Shown one piece after another: positions 52,931-61,978 of a DNA stretch of 64,000 nt. The notes beneath the pieces were generated by a model. The model was not told the DNA's origin. It saw nothing but the letters and a program-made list of their open reading frames with translations, and did not search any database. The stretch is from NCBI RefSeq assembly GCF_020510665.1, contig NZ_CP075187.1, positions 1,322,501 to 1,386,500 on the forward strand. The letters are read 5' to 3'. How positions within the stretch are numbered: the first letter of the stretch is position 1; each line of letters opens with the position of its first letter. The position numbers were made by a program, and so were the translations under genes. This DNA comes from Dechloromonas denitrificans. GTDB lineage: Bacteria; Pseudomonadota; Gammaproteobacteria; Burkholderiales; Rhodocyclaceae.

Positions 52931-53172
52931 TGGAACGAAAAGACTATGAGCGCCTGCGTTGGCGTTGCATCCGTCGGGCTTTGCTCGAACTTGATGTGAC
53001 GCTGACGCGTTTTCTCGACGACGGTTTCGATAAACTGGACGAAGAGGGGCAACGGGCGTTCGTGGCATTAGCCGATATGGAAGACTATGATCTTTGGGAT
53101 CTCATCACCGGAAAAGCCGAGATTGATGATCCCAGGATTACTTCCATCGTGGCGTTGCTTCGTAAGAGTTGA
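52930..53172 (+). CDS. sdhE: FAD assembly factor SdhE
   Basis: This 80-residue protein (MERKDYERLRWRCIRRALLE) carries the conserved RRALLELD and DYDLWDLITGK blocks of the SdhE/YgfY family, which helps attach FAD to SdhA. One-base overlap with sdhB. It is the last gene of the sdh unit. Confidence 0.94.
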   Translation: MERKDYERLRWRCIRRALLELDVTLTRFLDDGFDKLDEEGQRAFVALADMEDYDLWDLITGKAEIDDPRITSIVALLRKS

Positions 53173-53176
53173 GTAA

Positions 53177-53215
53177 GGTGAACGTTCTATCTTTGGAACG
53201 TTTACCGCTTTTTTT
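53177..53215 (+). terminator. sdh operon terminator/attenuator before gltA
   Basis: An 11-bp stem (53177-53187 with 53196-53206, one G-T pair) is followed by a seven-T tract. It lies 42 bp before the gltA start, so gltA either has its own promoter downstream or is fed by read-through. Confidence 0.75.
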
Positions 53216-53256
53216 GGCAGTGCAGTGACTACTAACACCTGTAAAGGGAAGAGACC

Positions 53257-54555
53257 ATGACGACCGAACGCAAGGCAACTTTGACAATCGATGGACAGGC
53301 TCCCGTCGATTTCCCGATCATGTCCCCGACGCACGGCAATGACTGCGTCGATATCCGCACCTTGGGCGCCAAGACCGGTTTGTTTACCTACGACTCCGGT
53401 TTCCTTTCTACCGCCAGCTGCAAATCCAGAATCACCTTTATCGATGGTGACAAGGGCGAGTTGCTGTACCGTGGCTATCCGATCGAGCAACTGGCAGAAA
53501 ACTGCAACTTCCTTGAAGTGACGTATCTGCTCAAGAACGGCGAACTGCCGAACGCCAAGCAGAAAAGCGATTTCGAAAGCACGATCAAGAATCACACGAT
53601 GGTGCATGAGCAACTGTCCAAGTTCTTCTCCGGCTTCCGTCGTGATGCTCACCCGATGGCCGTGATGACTGGCGTGGTCGGTGCGTTGTCCGCTTTCTAC
53701 CATGATGCAATGGACTTTTCTGACGCCGAGCACCGTAACGTCAGCTTCAATCGCCTGGTTGCCAAGCTGCCGACGATCGTTGCCATGGCTTACAAATACA
53801 ACACGGGTGCGCCGTTCATGTATCCGGACAATGAGTTGAGCTATACCGCCAACTTCATGCGCATGATGTTCGGTAACCCGTGCGAGAAGTACGTTCCGAA
53901 TCCGGTTCTGGTCCGTGCCCTTGACACTATTTTCACGTTGCATGCCGACCACGAACAAAATGCGTCGACTTCGACGGTTCGTCTGGCTGGCTCTTCGGGT
54001 GCCAATCCGTTTGCCTGTATCGCAGCAGGTATCGCCTGTCTGTGGGGCCCGGCACACGGCGGCGCCAACGAGGCATGCCTGCAGATGCTGGAAGAAATCG
54101 GCGACGTTTCTCGCGTTCCCGAGTTCATCGCTCGTGCCAAGGACAAGAATGACTCCTTCAAGCTGATGGGCTTCGGTCACCGCGTCTACAAGAACTTCGA
54201 CCCGCGCGCTACGCTGATGCGCAAGGTATGTAATGAAGTCCTGGCTGAGCTGGGTCTGGAAAATGATCGTCTGTTCAAGCTGGCCATGGAACTTGAGCGT
54301 ATCGCTCTGGAAGATCCGTACTTCGTCGAGAAGAAGCTTTACCCGAACGTCGACTTCTACTCCGGTATCGTTCAGAAGGCGATCGGTATCCCGACAGAAA
54401 TGTTCACCTGTATCTTCGCCCTGGCTCGCACCGTGGGCTGGATGACGCAGTGGGAAGAAATGATTTCCGATCCGGAATACAAGATCGGTCGTCCGCGTCA
54501 GCTGTACATCGGTGCCGCACGTCGCGACGTCGTGCCGCTTGCCCAACGCGGCTAA
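53257..54555 (+). CDS. gltA: citrate synthase
   Basis: This 432-residue type II (hexameric) synthase condenses acetyl-CoA and oxaloacetate. Conserved blocks: [68 protein letters not shown] and [10 protein letters not shown], which include the catalytic His and Asp residues. Complete, with its own terminator. Confidence 0.97.
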   Translation: MTTERKATLTIDGQAPVDFPIMSPTHGNDCVDIRTLGAKTGLFTYDSGFLSTASCKSRITFIDGDKGELLYRGYPIEQLAENCNFLEVTYLLKNGELPNAKQKSDFESTIKNHTMVHEQLSKFFSGFRRDAHPMAVMTGVVGALSAFYHDAMDFSDAEHRNVSFNRLVAKLPTIVAMAYKYNTGAPFMYPDNELSYTANFMRMMFGNPCEKYVPNPVLVRALDTIFTLHADHEQNASTSTVRLAGSSGANPFACIAAGIACLWGPAHGGANEACLQMLEEIGDVSRVPEFIARAKDKNDSFKLMGFGHRVYKNFDPRATLMRKVCNEVLAELGLENDRLFKLAMELERIALEDPYFVEKKLYPNVDFYSGIVQKAIGIPTEMFTCIFALARTVGWMTQWEEMISDPEYKIGRPRQLYIGAARRDVVPLAQRG

Positions 54556-54565
54556 GCTGAAGAAC

Positions 54566-54592
54566 GGGCGGCCGTGTGGCCGCCCTTTTTTT
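54566..54592 (+). terminator. gltA terminator
   Basis: GGGCGGCC/GGCCGCCC stem with a 4-nt loop and seven T residues, 10 bp after the stop. Confidence 0.9.
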
Positions 54593-54661
54593 ACCCGCGG
54601 GGCCTGACCGGCTCCGTGACCCGCAGCTAAAGAGAAAGACAATACCCTCAAGGGGATGCCT

Positions 54662-57499
54662 ATGACTACGATGAATCACCTGTTCGACAGCACGATGTTC
54701 TTCGGCGGCAATGCGCCGTTTGTTGAAGAGCTGTACGAAACCTATCTTGATAATCCGACTGCCGTGCCTGATGAGTGGCGCGACTACTTTGATCGCCTGG
54801 CCCAGATGCCAGGCTTTGTTGCTCGTGATGTGGCGCATGCGCCTGTCATCGCCGCCTTTGCCGAGCTGGGCAAGGATGGTGGTTTCCGTCCGGCCGCAAC
54901 GAGCAGTGCCAGCGACAACAAGAAGCAATCCGCAGTAGGTCAGCTGGTTACGGCCTACCGTTCAATCGGAACTCGCTGGGCTGATCTTGACCCGCTCAAG
55001 CGCCTGGCCCGGCCGAAGATCGAAGAACTCGAACTTTCGTTTTATGGCTTTACCGATTCCGATCTCAACCAGAAATTCAGCACCGGCTCACTGAAGGGCG
55101 TGCCTGAAACGGCTTCTCTGGGCGACATCATGGAAACGCTGAAACAGACCTATTGTGGTTCTGTCGGCGTTGAATACATGTACATGAGCGAGTACAGCGA
55201 AAAACGCTGGCTCCAGGAACGTCTCGAAACCATCCGCTCACGTCCTTCCTACTCTGCTGACCAGAAAAAGCGCCTGCTGGAGCGGTTGACCGCAGCAGAG
55301 ACGCTGGAGCGCTACCTGCATACCAAGTATGTCGGTCAGAAGCGTTTCTCCCTCGAAGGCGGCGAGTCGCTGATCGTGGCGATGGATGAAACCATTCGTT
55401 CCGGCGGCAACTGCGGCATCGATGAAATCGTTATCGGCATGGCCCACCGTGGTCGTCTGAACGTGCTGGTCAACACGCTGGGCAAGGCACCGTCCATGCT
55501 GTTCTCCGAATTTGAAGGCAAGAAGAAGAGCGATCTTTCGGCCGGCGACGTCAAGTACCACATGGGCTTCTCGTCCGACGTGTCGACGCCGCAAGGTCCT
55601 TGCCACCTGACACTGGCTTTCAACCCGTCGCACCTCGAAATCGTCAACCCGGTGGTTGAAGGTTCGGTCTATGCACGTCAGGTTCGTCGTGGCGAAGGCA
55701 GCAAGTCCAAGGTTCTCCCGGTCATCATCCACGGCGACTCCGCTGTTGCCGGTCAGGGTGTTAACCAGGAAATGATCAACTTCGCGCAAACCCGCGGCTA
55801 CGGCACGGGCGGCACGCTGCATATCGTCGTGAACAACCAGATCGGCTTCACGACCAGCGACCCGCGTGACTATCGCTCCGGCCACTACTGTACCGACATC
55901 TTCAAGATGGCCGATGCACCGATCTTCCACGTCAATGGTGATGACCCGGAAGCTGTTGCACTGGTGACCCAGATTGCGGTCGAATTCCGTCAGCAGTTCA
56001 AGAAGGATGTCGTGATCGACATCGTCTGCTTCCGCAAGCTCGGTCACAACGAGCAGGACGAGCCGATGGTCACCCAGCCGCTGATGTACAAGAAAATTGC
56101 CCAGCACCCGGGTACCCGCAAGGTTTACGGCGACAAGCTGATTGCCGAAGGGGTTTTGCCGGCAGATGGTCCGGATCAGATGATCAAGGAATACCGCGAA
56201 CATCTTGATAAGGGCGAACTGCTGTACAACCCGGTTCTGGCAGGCTACAAGCACCCGAACATGATTGACTGGACGCCATTCCTGACCAAGACCTATATCG
56301 AAAATTGCGATACCAAGGTGCCGGCCAAGGAATTGAAGCGTCTGGCTGAGCGTCTGACCACGCTGCCGGAAGGTTTCACGCTGCATTCCCGTGTCAAGAA
56401 GATCGTTGAAGATCGCGCTGCAATGGGTGACGGCAAGCTGCCAGTCGACTGGGGCATGGCTGAAAACCTGGCCTATGCATCGCTGCTGGTTTCCGGCTAC
56501 GGCGTTCGCATTTCCGGTGAAGACGTCGGTCGCGGTACCTTCTTCCATCGCCACGCAGCGTTCCACGACCAGAATCGTGAAAACTGGGATGTTGGTACTT
56601 TCCATCCGCTGAAGAACCTGCAGGAAAAGCAGGCCGGCTTCCAGTGCTACGACTCCGTGCTGTCCGAAGAAGCGGTTCTCGCCTTCGACTACGGCTACGC
56701 TACGGCCAACCCGTACGAACTCGTGGTCTGGGAAGGCCAGTTCGGCGACTTCGCCAACGGTGCACAGGTCGTAATCGACCAGTTCATCGCTTCCGGCGAA
56801 GCCAAGTGGGGTCGTGCCTGTGGTCTGGTCATGCTGTTGCCGCATGGTTACGAAGGTCAGGGTCCGGAGCACTCTTCCGCCCGCCTCGAACGCTACATGC
56901 AGGCTTGTGCCGAAATGAACATGGAAGTGTGCGTGCCGTCCAACGCATCCCAGGTTTTCCACATGCTGCGCCGTCAGGCCGTTCGCATGCAGCGCAAGCC
57001 ATTGATCGTGATGACACCGAAATCCCTGCTTCGCCACAAGGATGCCGCCTGTTCGCTCGACGAACTGGCCAATGGCGAATTCAAGCAGGTCATTGGTGAA
57101 ATCGACGACCTCGATGCCAAAAAAGTTACCCGTGTTGTCCTGTGTTCCGGCAAGGTCTACTACGACCTGCTGGCCGCCCGTCGCGAGAAGAAAATCGCCA
57201 ACATTGCCATCGTCCGCGTTGAGCAGCTCTACCCGTTCCCGAAAGATCACCTCGAGAAGGAACTGGCCAAGTATCCGAAGGCGACTGAAATCGTCTGGTG
57301 CCAGGAAGAGCCGCGCAACCAGGGCGCCTGGTACTGGATTGCTTCGCGCCACCATCTGGATACCCAGATCAGTGGCAAGCAGAAGATGCTGCTGGTCTCG
57401 CGTCCGGCATCGTCCTCGCCTGCAGTGGGCTATCTGGCCAAGCACAACGAGCAACAAAAAGCACTGATCGAGTCCGCACTGGGCAAGATCGAGTACTAA
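54662..57499 (+). CDS. sucA: 2-oxoglutarate dehydrogenase E1 component
   Basis: This 945-residue thiamin-diphosphate enzyme decarboxylates 2-oxoglutarate. N-terminal MTTMNHLFDSTMFFGGNAPF, then IVIGMAHRGRLNVLVNTLGK, thiamin-binding region FRKLGHNEQDEPMVTQPLMY, and AFDYGYATANPYELVVWEGQ are typical. ATG at 54662 is favoured because AGGGG is 7 nt upstream; an ATG two codons before abuts it. It is first of an odhA-odhB-lpdA unit. Confidence 0.96.
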   Translation: MTTMNHLFDSTMFFGGNAPFVEELYETYLDNPTAVPDEWRDYFDRLAQMPGFVARDVAHAPVIAAFAELGKDGGFRPAATSSASDNKKQSAVGQLVTAYRSIGTRWADLDPLKRLARPKIEELELSFYGFTDSDLNQKFSTGSLKGVPETASLGDIMETLKQTYCGSVGVEYMYMSEYSEKRWLQERLETIRSRPSYSADQKKRLLERLTAAETLERYLHTKYVGQKRFSLEGGESLIVAMDETIRSGGNCGIDEIVIGMAHRGRLNVLVNTLGKAPSMLFSEFEGKKKSDLSAGDVKYHMGFSSDVSTPQGPCHLTLAFNPSHLEIVNPVVEGSVYARQVRRGEGSKSKVLPVIIHGDSAVAGQGVNQEMINFAQTRGYGTGGTLHIVVNNQIGFTTSDPRDYRSGHYCTDIFKMADAPIFHVNGDDPEAVALVTQIAVEFRQQFKKDVVIDIVCFRKLGHNEQDEPMVTQPLMYKKIAQHPGTRKVYGDKLIAEGVLPADGPDQMIKEYREHLDKGELLYNPVLAGYKHPNMIDWTPFLTKTYIENCDTKVPAKELKRLAERLTTLPEGFTLHSRVKKIVEDRAAMGDGKLPVDWGMAENLAYASLLVSGYGVRISGEDVGRGTFFHRHAAFHDQNRENWDVGTFHPLKNLQEKQAGFQCYDSVLSEEAVLAFDYGYATANPYELVVWEGQFGDFANGAQVVIDQFIASGEAKWGRACGLVMLLPHGYEGQGPEHSSARLERYMQACAEMNMEVCVPSNASQVFHMLRRQAVRMQRKPLIVMTPKSLLRHKDAACSLDELANGEFKQVIGEIDDLDAKKVTRVVLCSGKVYYDLLAARREKKIANIAIVRVEQLYPFPKDHLEKELAKYPKATEIVWCQEEPRNQGAWYWIASRHHLDTQISGKQKMLLVSRPASSSPAVGYLAKHNEQQKALIESALGKIEY

Positions 57500-57523
57500 T
57501 AACTAGAGCAGAGTGGAGTCACC

Positions 57524-58750
57524 ATGAGCATTATTGAAGTCCAAGTTCCCCAGCTTTCCGAGTCCGTTGCCGAAGGCACCCTCGCATCCTGGAAAAAGAA
57601 AATCGGCGAAGCCGTTGCTCGCGACGAAATCCTGATTGATATCGAAACCGACAAGGTCGTTCTGGAAGTGCCGTCCCCGGCTGCCGGCGTGCTGGTCGAG
57701 ATCGTCAAGGGCGACGCTGAAACCGTTGTCTCCGGCGAACTGATCGCCCGTATCGACACCGAAGCCAAGGCTGGCGCTGCTGCTCCGGCCGCCGAAGCAC
57801 CGAAGGCTGCTGCCGCCGCTCCGGCACCGGTTGCCGCCGCTGCTGCTCCGGCAGGTACGGCCAGCCCATCGGCGCGCAAGATTCTTGACGAAAAGGGTGT
57901 TGCTGCCGCTGACGTCGCCGGTTCTGGCCGTGGTGGTCGCGTCACCAAGGAAGATGCCGTTGCTGCCGCGCCGAAGGCTGGTCCGGTTGCAGCACCGGCT
58001 GCCGCCAAGGCTGCCATGCCGACCCCGCCGGTTGCTGTTGCCCTGGGCGACCGTACCGAACAGCGCGTGCCGATGTCCCGTCTGCGTGCCCGTATCGCCG
58101 AGCGTCTGCTGCAATCGCAACAAACCAACGCCATTCTGACCACGTTCAACGAAGTGAACATGGGCCCGATGATGGCGCTGCGCAAGCAGTATGGCGAGAA
58201 GTTCGAAAAGGCCCACGGCGTTCGCCTCGGCTTCATGGGTTTCTTCGTCAAAGCTGCCTGTGCCGCCCTGCAGAAGTTCCCGGTCCTGAACGCTTCGGTT
58301 GACGGCAACGACATCGTCTATCACGGCTACATCGATATCGGTATCGCCGTCGGTTCGCCGCGTGGCCTGGTCGTGCCGATCATCCGCAATGCGGACCAGA
58401 TGAGCATTGCCGAAATCGAAAAGAAGATCGCCGAATTCGGTGCCAAGGCCAAGGATGGCAAGCTGACCATCGAAGACCTGACCGGCGGTACCTTCTCGAT
58501 CTCGAATGGCGGCATCTTCGGTTCGATGATGTCCACCCCGATCATCAATCCGCCGCAATCCGCGATCCTCGGCATTCATGCCACCAAGGACCGCGCCATG
58601 GTTGAAAACGGTCAAGTGGTCGTGCGCCCGATGAACTATCTGGCCATGTCCTACGACCACCGCATCATCGATGGCCGCGAAGCCGTCCTCGGTCTGGTGA
58701 CCATGAAGGAAGCGCTGGAAGATCCTTCCCGTTTGCTCCTCGGCGTCTAA
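57524..58750 (+). CDS. sucB: dihydrolipoyllysine succinyltransferase (2-oxoglutarate dehydrogenase E2)
   Basis: This 408-residue protein has an N-terminal lipoyl domain with the lipoylated Lys in EIDKV-like [11 protein letters not shown], an Ala/Pro-rich linker, and the peripheral-subunit-binding domain ([18 protein letters not shown]). The catalytic domain has [15 protein letters not shown] (His and Asp). Single lipoyl domain. GGAG 8 nt upstream, 24 bp after the E1 gene. Confidence 0.96.
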   Translation: MSIIEVQVPQLSESVAEGTLASWKKKIGEAVARDEILIDIETDKVVLEVPSPAAGVLVEIVKGDAETVVSGELIARIDTEAKAGAAAPAAEAPKAAAAAPAPVAAAAAPAGTASPSARKILDEKGVAAADVAGSGRGGRVTKEDAVAAAPKAGPVAAPAAAKAAMPTPPVAVALGDRTEQRVPMSRLRARIAERLLQSQQTNAILTTFNEVNMGPMMALRKQYGEKFEKAHGVRLGFMGFFVKAACAALQKFPVLNASVDGNDIVYHGYIDIGIAVGSPRGLVVPIIRNADQMSIAEIEKKIAEFGAKAKDGKLTIEDLTGGTFSISNGGIFGSMMSTPIINPPQSAILGIHATKDRAMVENGQVVVRPMNYLAMSYDHRIIDGREAVLGLVTMKEALEDPSRLLLGV

Positions 58751-58763
58751 TTGACGTTTGCCG

Positions 58764-58798
58764 GCGCCAGTTCCCCAATAACGGGGGCTGGCGCTTTT
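58764..58798 (+). terminator. hairpin between E2 and lpdA genes
   Basis: GCGCCAG/CTGGCGC outer stem with an inner CCCC/GGGG and a following TTTT, 13 bp after the E2 stop and 28 bp before lpdA. Probably a partial terminator or attenuator within the unit. Confidence 0.6.
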
Positions 58799-58826
58799 GC
58801 ACATCTGAATTCTGAAAGGTTGTCAC

Positions 58827-60251
58827 ATGTCCAAGCAATTTGACGTGCTCGTTATCGGTGGTGGTCCTGGCGGTTACGTGGCTGCGATTCGCGCCTCCCA
58901 GCTCGGCTTCTCCGCTGCATGCTGCGAATCCAACCCTTATGCCGACCCGAAGGGCGAGCCGCGTCTCGGCGGCACTTGCCTGAACGTTGGCTGTATTCCG
59001 TCCAAGGCGCTGCTCCACACCTCGCACCTGTTCGAGGAAGCCGGCCATAGCTTCGCTGCCCAAGGCATCAAGGTTTCTGCGCCGAGCATCGACGTGCCGG
59101 TGATGAAAGGGCGCAAGGATACGGTCGTTACCCAACTGACCGCCGGTATCAAGGGCCTGTTCAAGAAGAACAAGGTCACCATGCTGGCTGGCCATGGCTC
59201 TTTCGTCGCCAAGGAAGGCGAGTTCTGGAAGGTCAAGGTTGGTGCTGAAGAAGTGCTGGCCAAGCAGGTTATCGTCGCGACCGGCTCCAAGGCTCGTCAT
59301 TTGCCGAATGTCCCGGTCGACCAAAAAATCGTCATGGATAACGAAGGTGCCCTGAACCAGGAATCCGTGCCGAAGAAGCTGGCCATCATCGGTGCCGGTG
59401 TGATCGGTCTGGAAATGGGTTCGGTCTGGCGTCGCGTTGGCGCTGAAGTCACCATTCTCGAAGCCATGCCTGACTTCCTCGCCGCGGCCGATCAGGACGT
59501 CGCCAAGGAAGCCGCCAAGTTGTTCGCCAAGCAGGGCCTGAATATTCAGACCGGCGTCAAGATCGGCGACATCAAGGTCACCAAGAAGGGCGTTTCCATT
59601 GCTTACGAAAGCAAGGATGGCAAGGCCGAGAAGCTCGATGCCGATCGCCTGATCGTCTCGATTGGTCGTACTCCGAATACCGACGGCCTGAACGCCGATG
59701 CGGTTGGCCTGAAGCTGGATGCCCGTGGTTTTGTCGAAGTCGACGGCCACTGCAAGACCAACCTGCCGGGCGTCTGGGCTGTCGGCGACGTAGTCCGTGG
59801 TCCGATGCTGGCCCACAAGGCGATGGAAGAGGCCGTGATGGTTGCCGAGCTGATGGCTGGCCAGGCCGGTCACTGCAATTTCGACACCATTCCATGGGTC
59901 ATCTACACCTCACCGGAAATCGCCTGGGTCGGCAAGACCGAACAGCAGCTCAAGGCCGATGGCGTGGCCTACAAGGTCGGCAAGATCCCGTTCATGGCCA
60001 ACGGCCGTGCGCTGGGCATGGGCGACACCTCCGGCTTCGTCAAGATGCTGGCTTGCGCCCAGACCGATCGCATTCTCGGTGTGCACATCATCGGTGCCAA
60101 TGCATCCGAGCTGATTTCCGAAGCCGTCGTGGCGATGGAGTTCGGTGGTGCTTCCGAAGACTTGGCTCGCATCTGTCACGCTCACCCGACGCTGTCGGAA
60201 GCGGTGCACGAAGCAGCCCTGGCTTGCGACAAGCGTCCGCTGCATTTCTGA
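58827..60251 (+). CDS. lpdA: dihydrolipoyl dehydrogenase (E3)
   Basis: This 474-residue flavoprotein has FAD motif [21 protein letters not shown], redox-active disulfide [16 protein letters not shown] motif [19 protein letters not shown], and C-terminal [15 protein letters not shown] with the catalytic His-Glu pair. It reoxidises lipoyl groups of the 2-oxoglutarate complex. The gene's own terminator has been split by an IS (see 60273-61915). Confidence 0.97.
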   Translation: MSKQFDVLVIGGGPGGYVAAIRASQLGFSAACCESNPYADPKGEPRLGGTCLNVGCIPSKALLHTSHLFEEAGHSFAAQGIKVSAPSIDVPVMKGRKDTVVTQLTAGIKGLFKKNKVTMLAGHGSFVAKEGEFWKVKVGAEEVLAKQVIVATGSKARHLPNVPVDQKIVMDNEGALNQESVPKKLAIIGAGVIGLEMGSVWRRVGAEVTILEAMPDFLAAADQDVAKEAAKLFAKQGLNIQTGVKIGDIKVTKKGVSIAYESKDGKAEKLDADRLIVSIGRTPNTDGLNADAVGLKLDARGFVEVDGHCKTNLPGVWAVGDVVRGPMLAHKAMEEAVMVAELMAGQAGHCNFDTIPWVIYTSPEIAWVGKTEQQLKADGVAYKVGKIPFMANGRALGMGDTSGFVKMLACAQTDRILGVHIIGANASELISEAVVAMEFGGASEDLARICHAHPTLSEAVHEAALACDKRPLHF

Positions 60252-60272
60252 CCCAGCTCGGGCAGAGACCTC

Positions 60273-60293
60273 AAGAGCCCTTTCCGGGCTCTT
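60273..60293. repeat. left copy of IS-flanking direct repeat (lpdA terminator hairpin)
   Basis: 21 bp identical to 61895-61915. The unit is itself a palindrome, AAGAGCCC/GGGCTCTT around TTTCC. The right copy is followed by the T-run that completes the terminator. This is read as a target-site duplication. Confidence 0.8.
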
Positions 60294-61894
60294 CAGACTG
60301 CTGACGAACCCCCGATTTTTCGGGGGTTTTGTTTTTCTGGTTGGAAATCAGGGAGACTCCTGGCTTCAAGCCGAAGCGAGGCGGATTCTGAAATTCAGGT
60401 TAGGAACCCCGATCTGCCAAAGATGGCGGGCGAATGGGGCGGCAAAACAGGTTCGTGCGAGGATTTTGGCCAATAAGGCTGCCGCCTTGCGGGCCAGCAA
60501 CAGGGCCATCTTCTTCATGTTCTGACAGGCCGCCGAGAGCAGGCACTGCGCCTGCACCTTGGCCAAGCCACGGAAGCGAGCGTAACGGTGGCCATGCAAC
60601 TCCTTGGCATCGGCAAAGCTGCGCTCCACTGTTTCCTTGCGCCGGGCGTACAGCCGTTTGCCCAGGTCGCTCAGGCGATTGGCGTTGATCGCTTCCTTGA
60701 AACCTTCCCAGAGATGCCGGGTCACGAGCGTCTGATGGTTCCGGCTCTGCGTGCATTGCCCGCGCACGCCGCAATCGGCACACCGCGCCGGGTTCGAGGC
60801 GTATTCGCGATAACCCAGCCGGTTGGTCGTCCGGTATGGTAGAACCTCCCCGGCCGGGCAGCGGTAGCAGTCCTGGACCGCATCGTAGAGATAGTCCCGT
60901 TTGTAGAAATAGCCATCGCGGTGTGTGGGTCGCTTGTAGCCCATCACCCCGAACAGTGCCCGCTCGAGAATGCCCTTGCAGACTTGCGGGGTGAAATACC
61001 CGGCATCCAGCCCGACGGCGCCCACGGCCAGATCAAAGCGCTCCATGACCCGATCCAGGCGGGCAAGGTAGGGCTGGCTGTCATGGGCATTGCCCGGCGT
61101 GACATGGGTATCGACGATCAAAGCATGCACGCCATCGACAGTCCGGTGATCCAGATAGAAGAAGCCGGTCGGCTTGTTGTCGCGGGCCATGAAACCTGCG
61201 TCGGGATCGACTGTGCTGACCTTGACCTCCTTCATCGGCGGTGTCGAATCATCGTCATCACGCTTGAGCGACTTCTTGCCCGCGGCGGCTCGGTCCGTTT
61301 CGATGGCTGCATCCAGCTCGGCCAAATAGGCCGCCGGCGTTTGCTCGACCTGATGCACCTCAAAATGCCGTTTGTTGGCATTCGCCTTCAGATGCGTGCT
61401 GTCCGTGTAAAGCACCCGCCCGCCAATCAGCTTATGCTCAATGGCTTGCTCGACAATCCCGTCGAAGATGCGTTGCTCAATGTCCGTCCCGACAAAGCGG
61501 CGACGCCGATTCTGCGACAGCGTCGAGGCATCCGGCACTTTGTCCGTCAGACGAAAGCCGAGAAACCAGCGGTAAGCCACATTGACCTCTATTTCCTTCA
61601 CCAGCCGTCGCTCGGAGCGAATCCCAAACAAGTAGCCAATGAACAACATCTTGAACAACACCACCGGATCAATCGCTGGTCGGCCATTGTTCTCGCAATA
61701 CAGGTGCTGGGTCGCTTCACGAATGAAATCAAACCGGATGTGCTGGTCGAGCAGCCGGAGCAAGTGGTCTTTCGGGACCAATTGCTCCAACGTCACCATC
61801 TCCAGTTCCGTTTGGGCGGGGTAGACAGGCTTGAGCATGCCTGCATTATAAAAAATAAAGCCCCCAATCGCTTGGAGGCTTTGTCAGCAGTCTG
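60294..61894 (-). mobile_element. IS1182-like insertion sequence in the lpdA terminator
   Basis: The 1601-bp element has perfect 12-bp inverted ends, CAGACTGCTGAC (60294-60305) and GTCAGCAGTCTG (61883-61894). Further partial similarity continues inward, including terminator-like hairpins at both ends (about 60307-60330 and 61857-61882). One intact transposase is present. It is flanked by 21-bp direct repeats. Confidence 0.85.
60366..61838 (-). CDS. IS1182-family transposase
   Basis: This 490-residue intact transposase has an N-terminal DUF772-like region (LEQLVPKDHLLRLLDQHI, DPVVLFKMLFIGYLFGIRSE). Its DDE core has LYTDSTHLKANANK and GLDAGYFTPQVCKGI, the zinc-like cysteines CYRCPAGEVLPYR and CADCGVRGQC, and KETVERSFADAKELHGHRYARFRG with the catalytic Glu. 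It is of a different subgroup from the transposase at 17453; the two share the domain plan but little sequence. Confidence 0.93.
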   Translation of the reverse strand: MLKPVYPAQTELEMVTLEQLVPKDHLLRLLDQHIRFDFIREATQHLYCENNGRPAIDPVVLFKMLFIGYLFGIRSERRLVKEIEVNVAYRWFLGFRLTDKVPDASTLSQNRRRRFVGTDIEQRIFDGIVEQAIEHKLIGGRVLYTDSTHLKANANKRHFEVHQVEQTPAAYLAELDAAIETDRAAAGKKSLKRDDDDSTPPMKEVKVSTVDPDAGFMARDNKPTGFFYLDHRTVDGVHALIVDTHVTPGNAHDSQPYLARLDRVMERFDLAVGAVGLDAGYFTPQVCKGILERALFGVMGYKRPTHRDGYFYKRDYLYDAVQDCYRCPAGEVLPYRTTNRLGYREYASNPARCADCGVRGQCTQSRNHQTLVTRHLWEGFKEAINANRLSDLGKRLYARRKETVERSFADAKELHGHRYARFRGLAKVQAQCLLSAACQNMKKMALLLARKAAALLAKILARTCFAAPFARHLWQIGVPNLNFRIRLASA

Positions 61895-61915
61895 AAGAGC
61901 CCTTTCCGGGCTCTT
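61895..61915. repeat. right copy of IS-flanking direct repeat plus restored terminator
   Basis: Identical to 60273-60293. It is followed by a long T-run (about 61912-61921), which makes this copy the original terminator. Confidence 0.8.
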
Positions 61916-61978
61916 TTTTTTTGATGACAATATCTGCATACTCGGTTTTCGTGCCGTTCAAGACCCCGTGGAGTATTC

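Noticed and set aside
50381..53068. 895-codon minus-strand frame opposite sdhA/sdhB
   Set aside because: It is an antisense shadow spanning gene boundaries of a conserved operon; no motif or ribosome site supports it. The similar frame at 55238-57457 opposite the E1 gene is rejected for the same reason.
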